From: Sulfuricurvum sp.
GTDB taxonomy: Bacteria; Campylobacterota; Campylobacteria; Campylobacterales; Sulfurimonadaceae
NCBI GenBank assembly: GCA_024637215.1
Contig: JAGXFM010000079.1
Coordinates: 1 to 40,884 of the forward strand
DNA: 40,884 nucleotides
Direction: 5' to 3'
Shown here: piece by piece, positions 33,823 to 40,884 of the stretch
Numbering within the stretch: the stretch's first letter is position 1
How the letters are laid out: every line of letters starts with the position of its first letter
The notes under the pieces: model-generated
What the model saw: only the letters and a program-made list of their open reading frames with translations
What the model was told of the DNA's origin: nothing
The model's database searches: none
Made by a program: the position numbers and the translations under genes

Positions 33823-34254
33823 TTAACCGTGTATCAGTCGATGTTCGACCATACTGCAATGATTTTGTACGACATCCATACCGCCACTACGTGCTTTTTC
33901 AGCAGCTTCGTTATTGACAATCCCTTTTTGTGCCCAGAACACTTTAACATCACCGCGTGCAATACACGCATCGGCAATGGCATCCAGTGCATCGGGCTTA
34001 CGGAAAATATTGACCATATCAACCGCACACGGAATCTCTGCGAGTGAACGGTATACCTTTTCCCCTAAAATAGTCTCTTCTTTAGGGTAGATCGGGATAA
34101 TCGTATAACCCGCATTTTTAAGATACTCGGCAACACGGTAACTGTCTTTGCTCGAATCGGGGGAGAGTCCTAGAACCGCAATCGTTTTTACTTTTTCAAA
34201 AATTATTTTTATTTCATTATTGGTTGCATTAATAGTGGGAAACTCACACTCCAT
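33823..34254 (-). CDS. CoA-binding domain protein (YccU type)
   Basis: 143 residues forming one Rossmann-like CoA-binding domain: IAVLGLSPDSSKDSYRVAEYLKNAGYTIIPIYPKEETILGEKVYRSLAEIP, then DMVNIFRKPDAL, VKVFWAQKGI and a terminal VVQNHCSMVEHRLI. The order of these segments, and the conserved Cys in NHCSMVEH, match the YccU group. The biological role in bacteria is unclear; it may bind CoA or a nucleotide. First gene of a four-gene operon with ilvA, the WD40 protein and ppx. A TAGGAG site precedes the ATG. Confidence 0.87.
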   Translation of the reverse strand: MECEFPTINATNNEIKIIFEKVKTIAVLGLSPDSSKDSYRVAEYLKNAGYTIIPIYPKEETILGEKVYRSLAEIPCAVDMVNIFRKPDALDAIADACIARGDVKVFWAQKGIVNNEAAEKARSGGMDVVQNHCSMVEHRLIHG

Positions 34255-34284
34255 AACGGCTCCTAAGCGGGGTACATATCTCTC

Positions 34285-34290
34285 ATTATA
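34285..34290 (-). promoter_or_regulatory. -10 element of the CoA-binding/ilvA/WD40/ppx operon
   Basis: TATAAT on the minus strand (ATTATA as written), 30 bases before the ATG at 34254. Confidence 0.5.
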
Positions 34291-34330
34291 CCAAATTAAC
34301 CGCTAAATAAAAGTTTTAGGCTAGCTGATA

Positions 34331-34336
34331 TACAAT
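34331..34336 (+). promoter_or_regulatory. -10 element of the sensor kinase / HD-GYP operon
   Basis: TATACAAT contains TACAAT at 34331-34336. A second possible -10 (TATACT) lies nearer the gene, so the choice is uncertain. Confidence 0.35.
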
Positions 34337-34392
34337 CAAAACTAATTCTTAATATACTACACTCTCTAGGCTCTATGGAAAGGGGAAAATTG

Positions 34393-37300
34393 ATGCAAAT
34401 CAATCTGCAAAGCCACAAAGAGATACGTTTTATTTTAATCGTATTTCTCCTCATATCCACTCTTATCATAATTTCAAAGCTTTATAGTCTTTATCAAATT
34501 CATGAAATGAAGAAAATCACACACGATCTTTTTGAATACCCTTTTAAAGTCTCTAATGCCACTTTAATGGTTCAATCGGATGTCTATAGAATTCATCGTG
34601 ATATGAAAGATATTGTTTTAGCCCAATCAGATGAAGAGTTGCAAAAAGGTATGAAAGAAGTTAATAAGCATGAGCAACATGTCTATCACTATCTAACGAT
34701 CATCCAAAAAAGCCTCAAAGATGAAGAGGGAAAAAAACTCGAAGAGCAGATAAGAGTGTTGTTTCGTGAGTGGAAACCGATACGTGATGATGTCATCCGA
34801 TTGCTCAAAAATAATAAAAGAGCAGAGGCTATTGCCATCACCAAAGGTAAAGGGGCCAATCAGGTTTTAAAATTAGAGGATTCAACGCTAAAACTTCATT
34901 TTTATGCACAAAAAAAAGCTAATAATTTTAAGCACTATTCCGATGCTGTACACGTAAAGTACCATAATATTAGTCTTTTAATAGGTTCATTATTATTGTT
35001 GTTGTTGTTTCTGATTTCTTATCATACGATACGAAAAATTTCAAAACATATCTTAAAAAATGCCCATTTAACCGATGTAATTTCTGTTATACGTGGTGTC
35101 AACCAACTGATTGTCAGAGAAAAAAACAAAGAGAAATTAGTAGAGGATATTTGTAATATCTTGGTTACAAACCGTGTTTACAGTAATGCATGGATTGTCC
35201 TCTACAATGAAGATCAAAGTGTCCACCATATTACCAGTGCCGATGATTCAGAAGATTTCAGTCGATTAAAAAATAAAATCGAAAGCGGATGGATTCCCAC
35301 TTGTATTCAAAGCGTCGCCGATCAAAGTGATGGCTTTTTATCGATTGATAATACGAAGAAAAGTTGCGCAGAATGTCCGTTTGCAGGTTTATATGAGAAT
35401 AATGGGGCTTTTAGCATACAGTTACAATATGGTGAAAGAGTATACGGCAATCTCACCCTCTCCGTTGATGCCGTTTATCTCAAGAATAAAGATGAAATTT
35501 CACTCTTGCAAGAAGTTGCTGGAGATATATCCTATGCCCTTTATAATTTTGAAACGGAGGATCATCTCAAAGCGCATGAGCGGTCTCTCACTCATATGAA
35601 AGAACTTTATGAAAATATTATCGACAGTGTTGATAATATCCTTTTTGTTAAAGATTCTGATTTCATTTATACCGTATGCAATCAAGCATTTGAAAAGTTT
35701 GTCGGAAAATCCAATCAAGAAATAATCGGTAAAAGCGATTACGAAATATTTGATAAAGAGGTTGCCGATTTCTTCAGAGAACATGACATAAAGATGCTTG
35801 AAGAGAATAAAAGCAAATCAAATTTCGAGTGGGTAACCTATCCAGATGGACGTAAAGTCTATCTCTTGACGGTCAAATCACCTCTTCATGATTTATCCGG
35901 CAAACCGATAGGACTTGTCGGAAATTCGGTCGATATTACAGAAAAAATGAACGCAATACAAGAACTAAAGAAAAGTCAGGAAAATTATCAACTGTTGGCC
36001 AATAATGCACTTGACCTTATTTGGAAAATGGATATGGGGCTATCGTTCACGTATGTCAACCCGATAATCAAAAAATTGTTGGGATACGAAGAAGAAGAGG
36101 TTATCGATACCAAACTCAATAAGTATTGTTCCGCCGATCAGTTTGAAAAAATAGAATCGCTCGTATCCAAAATGCTCCATAGTGAGAGTGATGATGGTAT
36201 TTCTATAGAAGCGATTCTGCTTAAAAAAGACGGAAGCGAAATTCCCTTGGAGGTCAACGGGAAAATAATTTTCGATGAAACCCACACTCCGATCGGTTTT
36301 CAGGGAGCGGCGAGAGATTTCACTCTTCAAAGCGAGGCACGAGAAAAACTCAAAGATGCGCTAGGTAAGCTTGAAAAGAAAACCATGGAACTCCAAACGA
36401 TTCTTCAAGAGGCTCCTAATCCTATCATGCTCCATAATGAAGCCGGAGAAGTACTTATGGTAAACAAAGTCTGGCAATCTCTCAGCGGTTATACCTTTGA
36501 AGAGATCAATACCGTAGCGAAATGGGCGGAAAAAGCATGTGATAAAAACAAACCGCTTATGCGTGAGTATATGGAGACACTTTACTCTTTGGAGCACAAG
36601 ATAGATATGGGGGAAGCTTCGGTCACGACAAAAGAGGGAAATACCCTTATTTGGCAGTTCAGCTCAGCACCTCTGGGAATTATTGATGGAAAACAAACGG
36701 TTGTAACCACGGCTATGGACATCACCGAGTTAAAGAAAAAAGATAAACTGATGATGACACAGTCTCGTCATGCCGCGATGGGTGAGATGATCGGAATGAT
36801 TGCCCATCAATGGCGCCAGCCAATTGCAGGTATTGCGATGGATGCCAATAATATGATGCTTGATATCGCATTTGAAACGTTTGATGCGACTACGGCTGAA
36901 GGGTATGCCAAAGATATTTTGGATCAGACACAACATTTATCAAAAACAATCGATGATTTTAGAAACTTTTTTAAACCGGATAAATCGGTTGTATCCGTTC
37001 ACTTAGAGGATATCATGAATGAGACGCTCAACATCGTCAAAGAGAGCCTTGCAAACAATGGCATTGCCATCAAAACGTTATACGCATCCGAGGCTGTCGT
37101 TGACGCCTATCCTCGGGAATTGATGCAAGTGTTTGTCAATATTATCAATAACGCTAAAGACTCATTACTCTCAAATCATACTAAAAATGCTCTCATTGAC
37201 ATTCACATCTATGATGAAGAATCGTATGTCTGCACCAAAGTATGTGATAATGGTGGAGGAATTACTGAAACGGTTTTACCAAAATTATTTGATCCCTATT

Positions 37301-37470
37301 TCTCAACCAAAGATGAAAAAACAGGAACCGGACTGGGACTGTACATGTCTAAAATGATTATTGAAGAGCATCTTCATGGGATAATCGACGCTTCAAATAA
37401 TGAAGATGGGGGGGCATGTTTTCAGGTACGATTATTGAAAAAATGTGCTATCCCTTCTAAGGATCAATGA
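34393..37470 (+). CDS. Multi-PAS sensor histidine kinase with Cys-containing GAF-like domain
   Basis: 1025 residues from ATG 34393; positions below count from ATG 34375. Two membrane helices at 18-36 and 199-218 flank a helical periplasmic sensor (about 40-195) of four-helix-bundle type. A GAF-like domain at 235-395 has C310, C331 and C334 (SCAECPF). Three PAS domains follow (about 408-525, 535-650, 672-785), then HisKA with H811 (GMIAHQWRQPIAGIA), and the ATPase domain with N922/N926, DNGGG 958-962 and GTGLGLYMS. It lacks a receiver, which its partner gene supplies through an ATGA overlap. ATG 34393 has GGGG seven bases upstream and is preferred to 34375. Stimulus unknown. Confidence 0.85.
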   Translation: MQINLQSHKEIRFILIVFLLISTLIIISKLYSLYQIHEMKKITHDLFEYPFKVSNATLMVQSDVYRIHRDMKDIVLAQSDEELQKGMKEVNKHEQHVYHYLTIIQKSLKDEEGKKLEEQIRVLFREWKPIRDDVIRLLKNNKRAEAIAITKGKGANQVLKLEDSTLKLHFYAQKKANNFKHYSDAVHVKYHNISLLIGSLLLLLLFLISYHTIRKISKHILKNAHLTDVISVIRGVNQLIVREKNKEKLVEDICNILVTNRVYSNAWIVLYNEDQSVHHITSADDSEDFSRLKNKIESGWIPTCIQSVADQSDGFLSIDNTKKSCAECPFAGLYENNGAFSIQLQYGERVYGNLTLSVDAVYLKNKDEISLLQEVAGDISYALYNFETEDHLKAHERSLTHMKELYENIIDSVDNILFVKDSDFIYTVCNQAFEKFVGKSNQEIIGKSDYEIFDKEVADFFREHDIKMLEENKSKSNFEWVTYPDGRKVYLLTVKSPLHDLSGKPIGLVGNSVDITEKMNAIQELKKSQENYQLLANNALDLIWKMDMGLSFTYVNPIIKKLLGYEEEEVIDTKLNKYCSADQFEKIESLVSKMLHSESDDGISIEAILLKKDGSEIPLEVNGKIIFDETHTPIGFQGAARDFTLQSEAREKLKDALGKLEKKTMELQTILQEAPNPIMLHNEAGEVLMVNKVWQSLSGYTFEEINTVAKWAEKACDKNKPLMREYMETLYSLEHKIDMGEASVTTKEGNTLIWQFSSAPLGIIDGKQTVVTTAMDITELKKKDKLMMTQSRHAAMGEMIGMIAHQWRQPIAGIAMDANNMMLDIAFETFDATTAEGYAKDILDQTQHLSKTIDDFRNFFKPDKSVVSVHLEDIMNETLNIVKESLANNGIAIKTLYASEAVVDAYPRELMQVFVNIINNAKDSLLSNHTKNALIDIHIYDEESYVCTKVCDNGGGITETVLPKLFDPYFSTKDEKTGTGLGLYMSKMIIEEHLHGIIDASNNEDGGACFQVRLLKKCAIPSKDQ

Positions 37471-38987
37471 TGACCATTGATATTTTAAAGAAAAAAGTAG
37501 AAACATTAAAAGAAAAAGGGAAATATTTTTCTATTCTTTACGTTGAAGATGAAACAAGCCTGCGTGAAAAAGCAGCACTCTTCTTTCATAAAATTTTCGA
37601 CCATGTTGATACCGCTGCTGATGGTGTTGAAGGGCTTGCTATGTATCGTCAACATCAGTATGATATCGTCCTCACCGATATGATGATGCCAAAAATGGAT
37701 GGGCTGGAGTTAATACAAAATATCCGACACTATAATGAAAAGCAAGAGATTATTATCCTTTCAGCCGATGCGAGTTCACATATCATGTCACAGTGTATAC
37801 AATTAGGGGTGACCGGCTATTTGATAAAGCCGATGGACTTTACTCAAGTCATCACGGTCGTGGAACTCTCTATTGATAAATTAAATGCATTTCGAGAAAA
37901 TGAAATGTATAAAACACAACTGGAATCGATGGTCAATGAACGGACTCAAAAAGTTCTTCATTTGCAAAATCAGCAAGCGTCTAACTACGATCATGCCATT
38001 CACTCTTTGGTAAAAATGATAGAAGGGCGAGATACCTATACCGGTGGTCACAGTGAACGAGTTGCATTCTATTCACAAAAAATTGCTGAAGCTATGGGAT
38101 GTACATCCGAAGAGTGTGCATTGATTTATCAAGCCGGTATTTTACATGATATCGGGAAAATCATCACCCCTGATGCTATTTTATTAAAGCCCGGAAAATT
38201 AACAAACAGTGAATATTCTCTCATCAAAAACCACGTAACGGCTGGGTATGAAATCCTTTCAGAAGTGCCAATGTATAGCCAGTTTGTCAATATAATTTAT
38301 GCACATCATGAACATTATGACGGTAGCGGATACCCACGTTCTCTAAAAGGGGAAGAGATTCCAATACTTGCCCGTATCATGGCAGTTGCCGATGCATTTG
38401 ATGCCATGACGACAGGACGAATCTATAAATCGAAGAAAACACCCAATGAAGCGATCAACGAACTCAAACAACTGAGCGGTATTTGGTATGATCCTAAAGT
38501 GATTGAGATTGCTCTTGATATTTTGAAATCAATAATGGTGGATGAACATATTACTCAGGAGCCAAAATCTCATTTAGATGATGAACGTTTTGCCTACTTT
38601 TACAAAGATTCTTTGACCCATCTCTATAACCATCAATATCTCGATTTTATCCTCCAAAAAAACAAAGAGGATCAAAAACTTCTGTGTTTAAATCTCGTTA
38701 ATATCAAAAATTTCACCTCCTATAATCGACGCTATGGATGGAGCGAAGGGGATATACTTTTAAGCCAATTTAGTGAATTTCTAGCGTCCAAATTTTCAGA
38801 GTATCAGATTTTTCGTATTTTTGGTGATGATTTCGCGCTTTTGAGCACTACACATCAAGAGATTAATATTGATACAATAAATACTCTCCCCTTATTAAAA
38901 GAGAATAATCTTTATTGCGAACATATCCATTTAGATTTACCAAATCCCGCTATCAATTCCTATACGGATTTACAAGCACGCGCTTAA
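37467..38987 (+). CDS. Response regulator: REC, HD-GYP, degenerate GGDEF
   Basis: 506 residues. Receiver domain 21-140: acidic pair E27/D28, phospho-acceptor D71 (IVLTDMMMPKMDG), K121. A coiled linker leads to HD-GYP at about 175-360, with HD at 227-228 (ILHDIGK) and HHEHYDGSGYP at 280-290, the signature of active c-di-GMP phosphodiesterases. The C-terminal part (about 375-460) begins DSLTHLYNHQYLD, like a GGDEF domain, but its active motif reads FGDDF at 452-456, so diguanylate cyclase activity is unlikely. It is the probable target of the upstream kinase and would lower c-di-GMP when activated or relieved. The stop is three bases from the end of the convergent citrate synthase gene. Confidence 0.88.
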   Translation: MMTIDILKKKVETLKEKGKYFSILYVEDETSLREKAALFFHKIFDHVDTAADGVEGLAMYRQHQYDIVLTDMMMPKMDGLELIQNIRHYNEKQEIIILSADASSHIMSQCIQLGVTGYLIKPMDFTQVITVVELSIDKLNAFRENEMYKTQLESMVNERTQKVLHLQNQQASNYDHAIHSLVKMIEGRDTYTGGHSERVAFYSQKIAEAMGCTSEECALIYQAGILHDIGKIITPDAILLKPGKLTNSEYSLIKNHVTAGYEILSEVPMYSQFVNIIYAHHEHYDGSGYPRSLKGEEIPILARIMAVADAFDAMTTGRIYKSKKTPNEAINELKQLSGIWYDPKVIEIALDILKSIMVDEHITQEPKSHLDDERFAYFYKDSLTHLYNHQYLDFILQKNKEDQKLLCLNLVNIKNFTSYNRRYGWSEGDILLSQFSEFLASKFSEYQIFRIFGDDFALLSTTHQEINIDTINTLPLLKENNLYCEHIHLDLPNPAINSYTDLQARA

Positions 38988-38990
38988 TCT

Positions 38991-40259
38991 TTATATCCCT
39001 TTTTTCTTCTCACCTATATAGCGCTGACGAGGACGTGAAATCTTCATTTCCGGATCGTTTTTCAGTTCGATCCATTGGGCTACCCACCCAACTGAGCGTC
39101 CAATGACAAAGATAATCGTAAACATTGATTTCGGTATTTTAAGAGCCGTTAGAATAAGACCGGAATAAAAATCGATATTGGGATAAAGTTTGCGCTGAAT
39201 AAAATACTCATCTTGGAGTGCAATCTGTTCAATTCTCTCGGCAATTTTCAATAAATCGTTATCAACTCCCAACTCGTCTTTAAGCTGATCGAGGAGATTT
39301 TTGAGAATTTTGGCACGCGGGTCGAAATTTTTATAAACCCGATGACCGAATCCCATCAATTTGAAATCATCATTCGGATCTTTCGCCCGCGCAATAAAAT
39401 CATCCACCTTATCGACGCTTCCGATGTATTCGAGCTGGGCGATCACCGATTCATTCGCTCCGCCGTGCGCTCTCCCCCAAAGGGCATTGATTCCGGCAGA
39501 TAACGAGGCATACGGGTGTGCTCCCGTGGAGGCGACGGCCCGTACCGTAGAGGTAGAGGCATTTTGCTCATGATCCGCATGGAGGGTAAAGATTGTATCG
39601 AGTGCTTTAACCTCAACATCGCGAATTTCGAGATTTTCTCCCGGATACGCGCGCATCATGTAGAGAAAATTTTCGGTAAAGGGGCGTTCGATATCGGGAT
39701 AAATGTAAGGGATTCCAAACATTCGTCGATGGGTAAACGCGGCCAATGTCGGGATTTTGGCAATAATTCGACGTGCCATTACTTGAGCTTCTTCATTCGT
39801 AGTGACGTTAAGGTGCTCAAAATAAAAAGTCGAAAGCGCCGATACGGCAGAGGACATCATTGCCATCGGATGGGCTTTATCAGGAAAGGCGTCGAAAAGG
39901 CGTTTGAGACCTTCGTGGACAAAGGAGCGCTTTCGCAATTCGATATCGAATTCCGCCCGCTCTTTTTCATTGGGGAGTTTTCCGACCAAAAGGAGATAGG
40001 CAACATCCAAATAGGTTTTTTTAGTTGCCAAATCACTAATATCATATCCACGATAGAGCAACTCCCCTTTTTCACCGTCAATATAGGTAATTGCGGAACT
40101 ACAGCTCGCCGTAGAAGTAAACCCCGGATCGTAGGTGAACATCCCTGTCTCTTTGTAGAGGGTACGAACATCGATAACATCAGGCCCTACACTGGGATGA
40201 AGAATGGAAAACTCATAACTTTTACCGGTGCGGTTATCGGTGAGGGTAACGGTGCTCAT
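38991..40259 (-). CDS. gltA: Citrate synthase (type II, hexameric)
   Basis: 422 residues, matching the type II bacterial enzymes. Catalytic segments are present: TLHADHEQNASTSTVR with its active-site His, LMGFGHRVYKNFDPRAKIL with the second His, and the catalytic Asp in NIDFYSGLILTALKIP. It condenses oxaloacetate and acetyl-CoA. The ATG has an AAGGAG site. In many Campylobacterota the reductive TCA cycle also runs, so the enzyme's flux direction in this organism cannot be inferred. It is divergent from the malate:quinone oxidoreductase-like gene. Confidence 0.93.
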   Translation of the reverse strand: MSTVTLTDNRTGKSYEFSILHPSVGPDVIDVRTLYKETGMFTYDPGFTSTASCSSAITYIDGEKGELLYRGYDISDLATKKTYLDVAYLLLVGKLPNEKERAEFDIELRKRSFVHEGLKRLFDAFPDKAHPMAMMSSAVSALSTFYFEHLNVTTNEEAQVMARRIIAKIPTLAAFTHRRMFGIPYIYPDIERPFTENFLYMMRAYPGENLEIRDVEVKALDTIFTLHADHEQNASTSTVRAVASTGAHPYASLSAGINALWGRAHGGANESVIAQLEYIGSVDKVDDFIARAKDPNDDFKLMGFGHRVYKNFDPRAKILKNLLDQLKDELGVDNDLLKIAERIEQIALQDEYFIQRKLYPNIDFYSGLILTALKIPKSMFTIIFVIGRSVGWVAQWIELKNDPEMKISRPRQRYIGEKKKGI

Positions 40260-40291
40260 ACCATCTCCTTTTTCAGATTACGTTAAGAGGT

Positions 40292-40297
40292 AATATA
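40292..40297 (-). promoter_or_regulatory. -10 element of gltA
   Basis: TATATT on the minus strand, about 33 bases before the ATG at 40259. Confidence 0.35.
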
Positions 40298-40348
40298 ACA
40301 TTTTTTTCCCGTAATTTTTCTCTTACAAGAACTTTTTGATCTTTATAG

Positions 40349-40356
40349 TATAAAAT
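40349..40356 (+). promoter_or_regulatory. -10 region of the mqo-like gene
   Basis: TATAAAAT, about 33 bases before the ATG at 40389; no -35 at standard spacing. Confidence 0.35.
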
Positions 40357-40388
40357 AACCTTATTTCTCACACAATTGAAAGGGCTTT

Positions 40389-40884
40389 ATGAAAGATAAC
40401 CATTATGAAGTTATTATCGTAGGAGCGGGAATATCGGGATGCGCTTTGGCGTATGAAATGGCTCGCTATACCGATATAAGTAAAATCGCGGTTATTGAAA
40501 AATACGGTGATATTGCAACCTTAAACTCTAAAGGAACCGCCAATTCCCAAACGATTCATGTTGGTGACATCGAAACCAACTATACCCTCTCCAAAGCCTC
40601 TATCACCAAACGAACCGCCAAAATGGTCGAGAAATATTGCCTTCAATACGGTTATCAAAACAGCATTATCTTTTCCCATCAAAAAATGGCACTCGGTATT
40701 GGTGCAGAAGAGGTTGAATTTCTCCTTCACCGTTATGAGGAGTTTTCCGAACTTTTCCCTTATCTCGAAGTATGGGATAAAGAGAGACTTAAAGCTCTCG
40801 AACCCCGCGTCGTTTTTGATGAAGAGGGAAACGAACGTCCTGAAACAATTGTCGGAATCGGAGCGATCGGGCAGTGGACAACGG
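40389..40884 (+). CDS. FAD-dependent malate:quinone oxidoreductase-like protein (5' part only)
   Basis: The first 165 codons are in the window. They show a dinucleotide-binding N-terminus (EVIIVGAGISGCALAYEMA), the ribose-binding acidic residue in IAVIEKYGDIAT, then SKGTANSQTIHVGDIETNYTLSKA, where the NSxTIHxGxxETNY pattern is typical of Mqo-type membrane-associated flavoproteins. Such enzymes oxidise malate to oxaloacetate and pass electrons to quinone, supplying citrate synthase, whose gene lies divergent next door. The ATG at 40389 is preceded by AAAGGG. The gene runs off the right edge, so the catalytic C-terminus cannot be checked. Mqo-like is favoured over other FAD oxidoreductases but not proven. 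Confidence 0.78.
   Translation, partial: MKDNHYEVIIVGAGISGCALAYEMARYTDISKIAVIEKYGDIATLNSKGTANSQTIHVGDIETNYTLSKASITKRTAKMVEKYCLQYGYQNSIIFSHQKMALGIGAEEVEFLLHRYEEFSELFPYLEVWDKERLKALEPRVVFDEEGNERPETIVGIGAIGQWTT

Noticed and set aside
38975-39008. AAGC/GCTT stem with downstream T-rich tract after the HD-GYP gene as a terminator
   Set aside because: The stem is only four pairs and the T-run starts about ten bases later; this does not make a credible Rho-independent terminator.
39516-40286. 256-codon open frame on the plus strand opposite citrate synthase
   Set aside because: It mirrors the strongly supported gltA gene, its translation is rich in Arg, Ser and Cys without a recognisable domain, and it lacks a ribosome-binding site.
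1-40884. CRISPR arrays, insertion sequences, prophage, tRNA or rRNA genes
   Set aside because: Reading both strands, I found no repeated spacer-type arrays, transposase-like frames, terminal inverted repeats or tRNA-like cloverleaf sequences.

Overview
The window looks like a chromosomal segment of a free-living, flagellated Campylobacterota (Epsilonproteobacteria) member, most probably a Sulfuricurvum/Sulfurimonas-type bacterium. This is inferred from several things: the second-type glutamyl-tRNA synthetase (GltX2) followed by yggT and slt; the run mobB-fbp-small Cys protein-metG; the run nadK-recN-tatD-mltD-rlpA...kdsC-lptC-lptA-engB...PBP2; the moderate GC content; and very tight gene packing. 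As I recall them, both gene orders resemble those of Campylobacter and Helicobacter. The species itself is an inference. I see no tRNA, rRNA, CRISPR array, insertion sequence or prophage, and no gene-free stretch above 300 bases.

Layout. 1-164 (-): 5' end of a TauE/SafE permease. 291-2185 (+): a flagellar/chemotaxis operon (CheX-like phosphatase, FliN, a FliO-like protein, a small acidic protein). 2182-2898 (-): DTW-domain tRNA modification enzyme. 2983-6800 (+): a potassium operon with a 34-residue membrane peptide, a shortened KdpD-like kinase, a KdpE-like regulator, and a KtrB/TrkH plus KtrA/TrkA transporter. 6804-8696 (-): a PilZ-containing multidomain protein. 8824-12058 (+): gltX2-yggT-slt. 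11967-12452 (-): a lipoprotein overlapping slt tail to tail. 12560-17046 (+): mobB-fbp-Cys-rich small protein-metG-Mur-ligase-like protein. 17043-18339 (-): queC and a YgjP-type metallopeptidase. 18527-18949 (+): ybeY. 18950-29521 (-): a 13-gene envelope operon (nadK, recN, tatD, mltD, rlpA, hisB, kdsC, lptC, lptA, engB, a short ArgA-type acetyltransferase, an MreD-like protein, PBP2). 29580-34254 (-): CoA-binding protein, ilvA, a WD40/helical-repeat protein, ppx/gppA. 34393-38987 (+): a three-PAS sensor kinase and its REC/HD-GYP/degenerate-GGDEF partner. 38991-40259 (-): citrate synthase. 40389-end (+): start of a malate:quinone oxidoreductase-like flavoprotein.

How the genes work together. 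The envelope operon joins LPS transport (KdsC, LptC, LptA), peptidoglycan synthesis (PBP2, MreD-like) and peptidoglycan cleavage (MltD, RlpA) with housekeeping genes. Two parts bear on cyclic-di-GMP: the PilZ protein, and the HD-GYP response regulator next to its kinase. The potassium operon pairs a KdpDE-like sensor/regulator with KtrAB-type uptake rather than with KdpABC. GltA and Mqo form a divergent TCA-cycle pair.

Most interesting points: (1) the 709-residue protein at 30462-32591, an N-terminal beta-propeller followed by four helical repeats with a strikingly regular 84-residue period; (2) the potassium operon, with an unannotated 34-residue membrane peptide, a kinase without a normal G1 box, and a transporter gene whose best-placed start codon is AUA; (3) a small protein with a CxxCxxCxxC array between fbp and metG; (4) a CheX-type phosphatase with an intact catalytic signature directly upstream of FliN.
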